Source: BS150m-G50 sp964501185 [NCBI: uncultured Bacteroidia bacterium] (GTDB lineage Bacteria > CAIWAD01 > BS150m-G50). From it: DNA of 7,375 nucleotides. The stretch covers positions 1 through 7,375 of the forward strand of contig CAZCRT010000063.1 of assembly GCA_964501185.1 (NCBI GenBank), read 5' to 3'. Shown piece by piece: positions 1 to 5,982 of this stretch (the stretch's first letter is position 1; each line of letters opens with the position of its first letter). A model generated the notes under the pieces. That model made no database searches. It was not told the DNA's origin and saw nothing but the letters and a program-made list of their open reading frames with translations. Both the position numbers and the translations under genes were made by a program.

Positions 1-1
1 G

Positions 2-97
2 AGTACTTCTTTCTCAAGATTAGAGCCGCTTACCCCGGAAATACGCGATGAACCCTTTTTAGAATACTTTATGGAAGCAGGCTTTCAAGATGCCTGA
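2..97 (+). CDS. Possible C-terminal end of an unidentified plus-strand gene (partial)
   Basis: From the left edge, frame 2 stays open for 31 codons and ends with TGA at 95-97. The peptide (…LEPLTPEIRDEPFLEYF, then MEAGFQDA) has a balanced, charged composition typical of a real cytoplasmic protein end, whereas the other two plus frames stop early. It would overlap the convergent minus-strand thioredoxin-like gene by 29 bp, stop against stop, which is common for convergent neighbours. No family can be recognised from so short a piece and no start is visible. It could still be a chance open frame; sequence left of the window would decide. Confidence 0.35.
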   Translation, partial: STSFSRLEPLTPEIRDEPFLEYFMEAGFQDA

Positions 98-533
98 CAT
101 AGCTCGCAGCGCCACCCTGCTGATAGCCGGTCTGTGCAATCACATCACCATTTGCTTCAAGCAGCATAATAGTGGGAAATCCACGCACTTTGTACTGGCT
201 GGCGTAATTCTGATTACGTTCCTTCACCTCCTGCGGCTGGTGAGTGCGACGGGGGAAATCCAGGGTTACCAGAATCAGGTTCTCCGTGGCGTAGTCGGTA
301 AATTCCTGCTGGGAGAATACCTCCTTGCCGAGCTTGATGCACCATTTGCACCAGTCCGAACCGGTAAAGTTGACCAGGATTGGCTTACCGTTTTCTGTTG
401 CCAGTTGCTGAGCTTCATTCAGGTCAGTCATCCAGTTCAGTTCGACGGCATTTTCCTCACTGATCGTCGGTGCGGCCAGGGCAGCAGAGACCATCATCAG
501 AATGGTAACTGTAGTAAATAAGCGGGTCTTCAT
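69..533 (-). CDS. Exported thioredoxin-like protein (thioredoxin_7 type, WCKWC)
   Basis: This is a 154-residue thioredoxin-fold protein, probably periplasmic. Residues 1-20 form a signal peptide (MKTRLF, hydrophobic stretch, ALA cleavage site before Ala-Pro). The mature part starts with the WMTDLNEAQQLA helix common to this family. The active site is CKWC at residues 62-65 in the context FTGSDWCKWC, and the cis-proline is P120 in GFPT. Such proteins reduce or exchange disulfides in exported proteins; the exact partner is unknown. I chose the ATG at 533-531 because AAGGA lies 8 nt upstream and the signal peptide begins there. The frame is open further upstream to 713, but that would bury the signal peptide and overlap the MarR gene. 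It is the last gene of the cluster, 58 bp after marR. No convincing terminator follows. Confidence 0.88.
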   Translation of the reverse strand: MKTRLFTTVTILMMVSAALAAPTISEENAVELNWMTDLNEAQQLATENGKPILVNFTGSDWCKWCIKLGKEVFSQQEFTDYATENLILVTLDFPRRTHQPQEVKERNQNYASQYKVRGFPTIMLLEANGDVIAQTGYQQGGAASYVRHLESLLP

Positions 534-591
534 ATTATTGTTCCTTCGGTTGAATTTTGATTCTATCGGAAGTTGAGTTTTGTCGATCCGG

Positions 592-1128
592 TCATTTACA
601 GGAATCGCTTTCATCCCCAACTTCCCTGTCAGGTTGCGGTTGCCATGGAGCAAGCTGCTCGCTGGCGCCATACTCACCCTCTTTCTCGTGAAGCACTCTG
701 TGAAAACTGTCAATGTACAGCTTCACCTGGCGGTATATGTTGCCAACCTCATCCGGTGGTAACAGCTCAATAAGCCGTTGCTGTATTTCCCGGGTCTCGT
801 CAGAAATATGCCGTGTGGCATTGATTCCGACAGCGGAAATCATAACCCGCCGGCTGCGGCGATCCTCTTCCGATTGATTGCGGCTGACCAGCCCCTTTTT
901 TACCAGGCTGTCCATCAGACGGGTGATCCGGCTGTGGGAAACCTGCAAAGCTTTCGCCAGCACACTCATTGGAACAGGTTCATCATAAGTGGAGAGCAGG
1001 TTCAGCATCCGGCACTCCATCTCACCCAGATTGGCACATTTGCGCTGGACATTGTCGCGATAACTGAACAGGCGGTAGAGCGCATCGCTCAGATCAGCGA
1101 ACTCCAGATATCCCGGTTTATCACTCAT
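592..1128 (-). CDS. MarR-family transcriptional regulator, possibly redox-sensing
   Basis: This 178-residue protein is a winged-helix MarR-type DNA-binding dimer. The wHTH covers about residues 35-105: LNLLSTYDEPVPMSVLAKAL, recognition helix around HSRITRLMDSLVKKG (65-79), and a wing with RNQSEEDRRSRR carrying the D-x-R signature. Helices at both ends would form the dimer interface. The last 25 residues are an extra polar tail ending in SCK. ATG at 1128-1126 has GAGGGA about 7 nt upstream; the stop is TGA. It sits between two thioredoxin-family genes (45 and 58 bp gaps), so it probably controls this operon. Cysteines at 31, 39 and 177 could sense thiol oxidation as in OhrR-type MarR proteins, but that is inference from context. 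The ligand is unknown. Confidence 0.9.
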   Translation of the reverse strand: MSDKPGYLEFADLSDALYRLFSYRDNVQRKCANLGEMECRMLNLLSTYDEPVPMSVLAKALQVSHSRITRLMDSLVKKGLVSRNQSEEDRRSRRVMISAVGINATRHISDETREIQQRLIELLPPDEVGNIYRQVKLYIDSFHRVLHEKEGEYGASEQLAPWQPQPDREVGDESDSCK

Positions 1129-1173
1129 GACAACATCCCTCTGTGAAAAGGCAGTCTGCAGCAGTTCAGCAGG

Positions 1174-1530
1174 TTACGCGTTTACCGACAATACATCACC
1201 GATTGCTTTGACAAAAGTTTCCTTCGGGAGGGCGCCCATTGCCATCTGCGGCTGGCCATCTTTCGGAACAAACAGAATGGAAGGAATACTGCGAATGTTG
1301 AACATTGCCGCCAGTTCCTGCTGTTGCTCAGTGTTTACTTTATAGATGTCCACCTTGCCCTGATATTCCGTTGCCAGCTCTTCCAATACAGGCGCTACAG
1401 CTTTGCAGGGCTGACACCAGTCCGCATAAAAATCGATGATGCAGGGTTTGTCGCCATTGAAGGCCCACTCTTTGTTGGCTTCAAAATCGAACACTTTGGT
1501 TTTGAATGTCTCTTTGTTCAGATGTTCCAT
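1174..1530 (-). CDS. trxA: Thioredoxin (cytoplasmic, WCQPC active site)
   Basis: This 118-residue thioredoxin lacks a signal peptide. It reduces protein disulfides in the cytoplasm, normally recharged by thioredoxin reductase. The active site is CQPC at residues 39-42 in YADWCQPCK, the cis-proline is P83 in SIPS, and FVPKDGQPQMAMGALPK matches the C-terminal strands of Bacteroidota/Chlorobi-type thioredoxins, as does the start MEHLNKETF. The usual WCGPC is WCQPC here, which may shift the redox potential. An extra Cys30 precedes the DFYADWC strand. I chose the ATG at 1530-1528 because GGAG lies 9 nt upstream and homologues start with MEHL. An ATG five codons earlier (1545-1543) has no ribosome site. 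It is the first gene of the thioredoxin-marR-thioredoxin-like cluster. Confidence 0.92.
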   Translation of the reverse strand: MEHLNKETFKTKVFDFEANKEWAFNGDKPCIIDFYADWCQPCKAVAPVLEELATEYQGKVDIYKVNTEQQQELAAMFNIRSIPSILFVPKDGQPQMAMGALPKETFVKAIGDVLSVNA

Positions 1531-1575
1531 GATAACGGTCTCCATATTTCGTTTAATGTTGATATCACAGGATAA

Positions 1576-1602
1576 CTGAACGGAATCAATACTGCCGTTC
1601 AG
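1576..1602. promoter_or_regulatory. Perfect 8-bp inverted repeat, candidate MarR operator or leader hairpin
   Basis: CTGAACGG (1576-1583) and CCGTTCAG (1595-1602) are perfect inverted repeats around an 11-nt spacer. The element lies only a few bases downstream of the predicted start of the minus-strand operon promoter, where a bound repressor would block transcription. A MarR-family gene is in that operon, so an autoregulatory operator is the simplest reading. A hairpin in the mRNA leader is the alternative. CTGCCG (1592-1597) can also pair with CGGCAG (1620-1625). Confidence 0.45.
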
Positions 1603-1614
1603 ATTTCAGGTAAT

Positions 1615-1643
1615 AGTATCGGCAGATAAGTTAACAGTGTCAA
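1615..1643 (-). promoter_or_regulatory. Sigma70-like promoter of the thioredoxin-marR operon
   Basis: Read on the minus strand, a perfect -35 TTGACA (1643-1638) is followed by a 17-bp spacer and a -10 GATACT (1620-1615, 4 of 6 to consensus). The predicted transcription start is near 1607, giving a leader of about 75 nt before the thioredoxin ATG at 1530. It is the best promoter match in the window and faces the right way. Confidence 0.55.
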
Positions 1644-1666
1644 GTAAAATATTTGATAGTATGAAA

Positions 1667-1672
1667 TATAAT
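1667..1672 (+). promoter_or_regulatory. Candidate -10 box (TATAAT) for the exchanger gene
   Basis: A perfect TATAAT lies in the AT-rich divergent gap, about 110 bp before the exchanger start region. No good -35 hexamer sits 16-18 bp upstream, so an activator would be needed or the match is chance. It is back to back with the minus-strand operon promoter, so the two could share regulation. Confidence 0.25.
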
Positions 1673-1771
1673 GAGATTATGACTGTACAGTTAATCCATT
1701 TCTTAGATTATCTTTACTTTATCACCAGATCCTCAATAAAGTATGGTTGTAGATATTCCCGGTAAATCAAC

Positions 1772-1776
1772 GGAGG
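1772..1776 (+). promoter_or_regulatory. Strong ribosome binding site GGAGG of the exchanger gene
   Basis: GGAGG lies 6 nt before an ATC codon at 1783 and 15 nt before the TTG at 1792. An in-frame TAG at 1777-1779 blocks any start further upstream. The spacing therefore favours initiation at or near 1783 and makes the TTG look too distant. Confidence 0.5.
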
Positions 1777-1791
1777 TAGATCATCGACGCT

Positions 1792-2751
1792 TTGTCTGTC
1801 TGGGTGAACGGACTTATCGTGCTGGCTACGATTGTTATTGTCGGGCTGGGTGCGCACTGGCTGGTGGATTCGGCTGTTCGCATATCCAAAAGGCTCAAGG
1901 TCTCCGAGCTGATCATTGGTCTTACCGTTGTCGCTTTCTGTACATCCGCGCCAGAGTTTGCAGTAACACTGCTCGCCTCTTTTGAGCATCACGGCGATAT
2001 TTCCGTCGGCAATATTGTCGGCTCCAATATTTTCAATCTCGGTTTCATCCTGGGGGGGTGCGCGCTGATACGCTCCATTCCCACAACCCGGACAGTGCTG
2101 CGTCGTGACGGTGCTGTGCTGGGGATTACTACACTTCTGCTTTTTCTCATTATCGGCCTTGATCTCAAGTTGAACAGGCTGGACGGCGTATTGCTCTTTG
2201 GCCTGCTTCTGCTGTACCTCGGTTACCTGATCAGGCAGGGGCGACAATCAATGCTGGCCGGCGGTGAGAAGGATCATCAGAGCATTCAGCTTGAGGGCCA
2301 TTCATTTTTCAAGGACCTGACACTGTTGCTGGTCGGACTGGCAGCCATCATCGGGGGATCTCATTTACTGGTGAATGCCTCGGTAGCACTCGCCAGGAGT
2401 TTCGGCCTGAGCGAATGGGTAATCGGGGTAACAATTGTTGCGGCTGGAACCTCGGCACCTGAATTTGCGACAGCCCTTGCCGGAGTCATCAAGGGTCGCT
2501 ACTCTCTCAGCATAGGCAACATTATTGGCAGTGATATTTTCAACCTGCTGGGAGTCCTGGGCCTGGCTGGAATATTGAGACCGCTGTCGATTGACCCGAT
2601 GGCGCGAATCTCGCTGGCTGCTCTATGCGGTATGGTTTTCCTTGTTCTTGTGTTCATCCGTACCGGGTGGCGCATTTACCGTCTGGAGGGGTTGGTACTG
2701 ATTGCAATCGCCCTGCTCAGGTGGGGGTTTGACTTTGCCACACATCAATAA
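1792..2751 (+). CDS. Na+/Ca2+ exchanger, CaxA/YrbG family (start codon uncertain)
   Basis: This integral inner-membrane antiporter of about 319 residues belongs to the Ca2+/cation antiporter family and probably exports Ca2+ using the Na+ gradient. About ten hydrophobic segments fall into two halves with inverted alpha-repeats. Alpha-1 (about 43-89) has CTSAPE with E55 and GNIVGSNIFN (73-82). Alpha-2 (about 212-257) has GTSAPE with E224 and GNIIGSDIFN (242-251). The acidic and Asn/Asp residues in these motifs bind the cation in known family structures. The alpha-1 motif has Cys50 where Gly is usual. A hydrophilic loop at about 148-173 separates the halves. The TTG at 1792 is the nearest accepted start codon, but GGAGG at 1772-1776 better fits an ATC at 1783, which would add Ile/Met-Asp-Ala. 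It is transcribed away from the redox operon. Stop TAA. Confidence 0.9.
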   Translation: MSVWVNGLIVLATIVIVGLGAHWLVDSAVRISKRLKVSELIIGLTVVAFCTSAPEFAVTLLASFEHHGDISVGNIVGSNIFNLGFILGGCALIRSIPTTRTVLRRDGAVLGITTLLLFLIIGLDLKLNRLDGVLLFGLLLLYLGYLIRQGRQSMLAGGEKDHQSIQLEGHSFFKDLTLLLVGLAAIIGGSHLLVNASVALARSFGLSEWVIGVTIVAAGTSAPEFATALAGVIKGRYSLSIGNIIGSDIFNLLGVLGLAGILRPLSIDPMARISLAALCGMVFLVLVFIRTGWRIYRLEGLVLIAIALLRWGFDFATHQ

Positions 2752-2815
2752 AGAATGCGGACACATCTTCGCTTGAAAACAGAGGCGTGATATGAGAAAC
2801 TGTCCTTTTTCTGAT

Positions 2816-2844
2816 CAATAAAGTCCTGAAGCAGGGGTTTATTG
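2816..2844. other. Hairpin downstream of the exchanger gene
   Basis: CAATAAA (2816-2822) pairs with TTTATTG (2838-2844). After one mismatch, TCCT (2824-2827) pairs with AGGG (2833-2836) around a GAAGC loop. No T-run follows on either strand, so it is not a standard intrinsic terminator. It may protect the 3' end of the exchanger mRNA or slow the polymerase. Confidence 0.35.
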
Positions 2845-2871
2845 GGGGTATGATGGCCGTATACTTATAAC
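2842..2871 (+). promoter_or_regulatory. Weak candidate promoter for the methyltransferase
   Basis: TTGGGG (2842-2847), an 18-bp spacer and TATAAC (2866-2871) resemble a sigma70 promoter. A second -10-like TATACT sits at 2860-2865. Transcription would begin near 2878, placing the 21-bp repeat in the leader. The -35 match is poor. Confidence 0.25.
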
Positions 2872-2881
2872 AAACAATACA

Positions 2882-2902
2882 ATAACCTGGTCCGACCCCG
2901 GG
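2882..2902. repeat. 21-bp interspersed repeat, copy 1
   Basis: The core AACCTGGTCCGACCCCGGG, preceded by AT, is identical to a second copy at 7349-7369. It contains the small inverted repeat GGTC-C-GACC and the palindrome CCCGGG, so it can fold weakly on either strand. It lies 23 bp before the methyltransferase GTG, overlapping its leader. Short GC-rich palindromic units of this kind in intergenic gaps resemble REP-type elements; no transposase is present here. Confidence 0.6.
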
Positions 2903-2925
2903 TGGATCACAACAAGAGGTAAGCT

Positions 2926-3543
2926 GTGAGCAATACTGCCCGTTTTGAGGAACGTTATCAGCAGGGAGATATTCCCTGGGATCACCAGCTGCCGGACGTC
3001 AATCTGGTCGATCTTGTCACTAGCCGGCCGCTCAATCCCTGCAGCGCACTCGACATCGGTTGTGGTCTGGGGGATAATGTTATCTGGTTGGCCGGGCAAG
3101 GTTTCAGTGTGACCGGTTGCGATATCTCCCCTACAGCAATCGAAGGTGCAAGACAGCGGGTTGATGCAGCCGGAGTGAAATGCGATCTGCTGGTACTGGA
3201 TTTTCTCAAAGAGGAGGTCAACGGCGCACCTTTCCAGTTCATTTTCGATCGTGGTTGTCTGCACTCAATCAGCGGCAGCAGAAAGCGTAACAGCTTTGCA
3301 CGCAGGGCTGCAGCCCACCTGGTACCTGGTGGTCTCTGGTTGACTCTCACCGGCAATGCCGATGCACCTCCCCGTGAAACCGGCCCCCCCTGTCTCAGCG
3401 CACGGGAACTGGTAAAGGCTGCTGAGCCACATTTCGAAATTCTTTCACTGCGGGCAGGACAGTTCGGATCTGATCAGATTGATCCCCCACCAGCCTGGAT
3501 CTGTCTGATGAAGCGGCGGGGGCAGGCATGGGATTTGCGATAA
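2926..3543 (+). CDS. Class I SAM-dependent methyltransferase (TPMT/methyltransf_23-like)
   Basis: This soluble 205-residue enzyme should transfer a methyl group from S-adenosylmethionine to an unidentified, probably small, substrate. Motif I is LDIGCGLGDN (42-51), the acidic residue after the second strand is D66 in GCDISPTAIEGAR, and LLVLDFLKE (88-96) and FDRGCLHSI (107-115) carry the later motifs. LVPGGLWLTLTGN (132-144) forms the strand near the active site. The N-terminal RYQQGDIPWDHQLPD resembles thiopurine-methyltransferase-like proteins, where the PWD segment covers the pocket. GTG at 2926 has GAGG 6 nt upstream. A run of seven C lies at 3384-3390. The esterase follows after a 52-bp gap on the same strand, but a functional link is not evident. 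Confidence 0.87.
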   Translation: MSNTARFEERYQQGDIPWDHQLPDVNLVDLVTSRPLNPCSALDIGCGLGDNVIWLAGQGFSVTGCDISPTAIEGARQRVDAAGVKCDLLVLDFLKEEVNGAPFQFIFDRGCLHSISGSRKRNSFARRAAAHLVPGGLWLTLTGNADAPPRETGPPCLSARELVKAAEPHFEILSLRAGQFGSDQIDPPPAWICLMKRRGQAWDLR

Positions 3544-3595
3544 CGTTTACCGAACCCTGAATCTGGCTTTCTGGAGCAATAATCGGGAGATCACT

Positions 3596-4948
3596 ATGAT
3601 AATTCTTAACAGGTGTAAAACCTCTCTCCTCTTCATCCCTTTTTTGTTACTTCTTCTGACCTCAATCCAGGCCTACGCCCAGGGCACTATCGTCAGCGAG
3701 ACCTTCTTCAGCGATGTGTTGCAGGAGAACCGCTGGCTCAAGATCTACCTGCCGGAGGGTTATGATCCGGAGGACACGGTTACCAGTTATCCACTGGTTG
3801 TCTTCCTGCACGGCGGGTATGTCAGTCAGCACTCCTATCCAATGCTGTTTGACGCCCTCGACGATCTCATCTGGACCGGCGGCGGTGATCCACCGGAGGG
3901 TAATATCCAGCCAATGATAGCTGTGTTACCCAACGGTAACTCCTCGCTGTTCGGTGGCCTGACCTGGTGGTCCGATTCCGAAGTGAACGGCAACTTCGAA
4001 CGCTATGTGCATGAAGATCTGATCAGCTATATGGACAGCGCCTATAACACCAGCGCCTCCGTTTCCAGCCGCGCCATCATGGGGCATTCGATGGGGGGGT
4101 ACGGTGCTGTTTCTATTGCCATGCGTAACCCTGCCGTTTTCAGTGCAGTCTCTACTTTTGGTGGAGTGGTTGATCTGACGGTAACCCTGGAGGGAATCAT
4201 TCCCTGGATACTGGAGGAAAACGGTGGTTCAGGTCCATTCAATCCCGCAGCCGGTATCTGGACGGAAATTCTCTTTAGTCTATCCGCCGCCTTCTCCCCG
4301 GACCTGACCCAGAATCCTTATCCTGTCAACCTGCCGATTGAAGATGACGGCGCGATTATCGACAGCGTCTGGACCCGCTGGCAACTGGAGGATCCTCCGC
4401 ATATCGCCCGTCAACTCCAGGGAGGTGAACTGGGAATCTACCTGCATTGTGGTCAGCAGGATGAGCTCTGGATCGACGCTAACCGCGCACTGCGGGACAG
4501 CCTGGGCCTGCTGGGGATTCCCTGCCGGCTGGGAGAGTTCACCGGCGGTCACAATGATCAGCTGCATACCCGTATCCCACTGGCGTTACAGTATTTCGAC
4601 TCGCTGTTTGTCAGCCATGAAACAGTTGTGCCGACAGAGCAGGGTGCACTGCCGGGATCAATAGAGCTGAATCAGAATTATCCCAACCCCTTTAATCCTA
4701 CCACCACGATAGAGTTCACTCTGCCAGATCCCGGAGAAATCCGGCTGGAGGTTTTCAACCTGCTGGGGGAACGGGTGGCGTTGGTGGCGGAGGGGATTTA
4801 CCCGGCCGGGGTACATCAGGTTGCCCTGTACACAGGCCCTCAGTCTGCAGGGGTCGGGTTATCCCGCCCGCTTCCGAGCGGTGTGTATCTGTATAGGTTA
4901 ACAGCAGATCGGGCAATGCTGTCGCACAAAATGCTGTTGTTAAAATGA
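3596..4948 (+). CDS. Secreted esterase-D/antigen-85-like hydrolase with T9SS sorting domain
   Basis: This 450-residue protein has three parts. Residues 1-28 are a signal peptide ending AYA/Q. Residues about 31-340 are an alpha/beta hydrolase of the putative-esterase family (PF00756 type): FLHGG oxyanion region at 70-74, nucleophile elbow GHSMGG with Ser165, likely acid Asp289 in GQQDELW, and His319 in GGHND. Residues about 358-450 are a T9SS type A C-terminal domain beginning LNQNYPNPFNPTTTIEF and ending SHKMLLLK, which should direct it across the outer membrane to the surface or medium. Substrate is unknown; relatives cleave feruloyl, acetyl or other simple esters. ATG at 3596 has GGGAGA 5 nt upstream. 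Compared with the downstream protein, the tail has about 10 extra residues (GPQSAGVGLSRPLP). Stop TGA. Confidence 0.88.
   Translation: MIILNRCKTSLLFIPFLLLLLTSIQAYAQGTIVSETFFSDVLQENRWLKIYLPEGYDPEDTVTSYPLVVFLHGGYVSQHSYPMLFDALDDLIWTGGGDPPEGNIQPMIAVLPNGNSSLFGGLTWWSDSEVNGNFERYVHEDLISYMDSAYNTSASVSSRAIMGHSMGGYGAVSIAMRNPAVFSAVSTFGGVVDLTVTLEGIIPWILEENGGSGPFNPAAGIWTEILFSLSAAFSPDLTQNPYPVNLPIEDDGAIIDSVWTRWQLEDPPHIARQLQGGELGIYLHCGQQDELWIDANRALRDSLGLLGIPCRLGEFTGGHNDQLHTRIPLALQYFDSLFVSHETVVPTEQGALPGSIELNQNYPNPFNPTTTIEFTLPDPGEIRLEVFNLLGERVALVAEGIYPAGVHQVALYTGPQSAGVGLSRPLPSGVYLYRLTADRAMLSHKMLLLK
4676..4776 (+). repeat. T9SS tail DNA duplication, copy 1
   Basis: These 101 bp in the esterase gene match 7003-7103 in the beta-helix gene with 8 mismatches and no gap by my alignment, including a 38-bp exact block. 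The block encodes NYPNPFNP through FNLLGERV. See the findings for what this implies. Confidence 0.85.
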
Positions 4949-5005
4949 GCAGTTACGAAGTGTATAATCATGTGCGCTGGCCTAATCGACATATCTCCCC
5001 CCTGG

Positions 5006-5034
5006 TTGACCTGTAACTACTGTCTCGCTATTTT
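5006..5034 (+). promoter_or_regulatory. Candidate promoter of the beta-helix gene
   Basis: TTGACC (5006-5011), a 17-bp spacer and TATTTT (5029-5034) form a reasonable sigma70-like promoter, with transcription starting near 5041 and a leader of about 27 nt. It suggests the beta-helix gene is transcribed separately from the esterase, 119 bp upstream. Confidence 0.4.
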
Positions 5035-5067
5035 GTTATTACCCTGAACCAACTGTGAGTTGTCGTC

Positions 5068-5754
5068 ATGCATCGACTTTTAAGACCTGTCTGCATCCTC
5101 TTCCTGCTATGGGCACTAACATCCACTGCCACCGCCTCTACACTCAAAGAGATGTACGATATTGCCCCGGCACAGGAGGGATATGATCGCTATATCGAGC
5201 TGGAAACAGGTGTTACCTACAGCGGCGGCCTGCTGATCGGAAATGTGTTCCATCCTGCGACCAACGAACTTATCGGTGGTGAGGAGCTGGATGTGTGTAT
5301 CATCGGTAACGGCGCCATACTGGATCTGCAGGGTGAACAACTCTGTATCTCCTATTGTGACAATCGGCTTGATATCGACGACTGTGTGATTCTCAATGGC
5401 AATATCCGTTTCCGTGGAATCAATACTTATGATCATCAGGTGCAACCGGTCGGCACGGTAAGTCATGTGACCTTCTATCAACCGCACGATTATGGAGTGC
5501 GGTTACAGGGAGCTGGTGCAGGTGTCACACTGGAATGGAACCTGGCGGTTGATGTGGTTGAAACAGGTTTCGAATGGATCTATACTACCGGATATGAATC
5601 CAGCTGGCTGCCAACCGGCTCCAGTTTTGCCCCCAGTGGCCAACCCGGGTTTTACGGGGTTCCGGAAGTCAACGACAACTGGACTTTTCACAGCGATTCT
5701 CTTCTCAACGCTGACCCGATGACGCATTTCGTGCTGCTCTGTGAATATGGCTGA
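5068..5754 (+). CDS. N-terminal part of the interrupted beta-helix protein
   Basis: This 228-codon piece starts with a signal peptide (MHRLLRPVCILFLLWALTS, cleavage near ATA/S at residue 23). The mature part contains short repeated strands such as LDVCIIGNGAILDLQG, LDIDDCVILNGNIRFRGI and VGTVSHVTFYQPHDYGVRL, the pattern of a right-handed parallel beta-helix. The segment around residues 175-220 (GYESSWLPTGSSF, PGFYGVPEVNDNW) looks like a loop or extra domain. The ribosome site before ATG 5068 is weak (GTGAG). If UGA is obeyed, the product is a secreted fragment without a sorting domain. No catalytic motif is recognised. Confidence 0.65.
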   Translation: MHRLLRPVCILFLLWALTSTATASTLKEMYDIAPAQEGYDRYIELETGVTYSGGLLIGNVFHPATNELIGGEELDVCIIGNGAILDLQGEQLCISYCDNRLDIDDCVILNGNIRFRGINTYDHQVQPVGTVSHVTFYQPHDYGVRLQGAGAGVTLEWNLAVDVVETGFEWIYTTGYESSWLPTGSSFAPSGQPGFYGVPEVNDNWTFHSDSLLNADPMTHFVLLCEYG

Positions 5755-5982
5755 TTCGAGCCCTTTTTCTGGGCGGAGGCCGGTCAGGCCCCATACAACA
5801 ATATCATCGGCATCGATCCCGGACTGGCTGATCCGGAACAGGGGTATTACCATCCTGCACCTGAAGCCACGGCTTATGGCTGTCAGACTTTTCCAGATCC
5901 TGGCATAAACCCACCTCACGATTCGACAGCGCCAGATCTTTCGCAAGCGACTTCCGGAAGTCTCACCCGCAGCAGCATAGAG

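Noticed and set aside
90-521. Plus-strand open frame opposite the exported thioredoxin-like gene
   Set aside because: The minus strand has the signal peptide, CKWC motif and ribosome site. This frame is its shadow.
1714-2247. Minus-strand open frame opposite the exchanger
   Set aside because: The plus frame encodes unmistakable exchanger alpha-repeats. The minus translation is a low-complexity polar sequence with no domain.
2816-2844. Intrinsic terminator after the exchanger
   Set aside because: The hairpin is good, but no T-run follows it on either strand; TTTTT at 2806-2810 precedes it.
4945-5016. 23-codon open frame overlapping the esterase stop by ATGA
   Set aside because: No ribosome site precedes it, and the peptide has no recognisable feature. 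The ATGA overlap alone is not enough.
5752-5754. UGA reassigned to an amino acid in this organism
   Set aside because: The MarR and esterase genes end properly at TGA, and tryptophan is encoded by TGG throughout the window.
5752-5793. Selenocysteine insertion at the TGA
   Set aside because: Only a weak 4-bp stem (5771-5774 with 5788-5791) follows, there is no strong SECIS-like hairpin, and a secreted beta-helix protein is not a known selenoprotein type.
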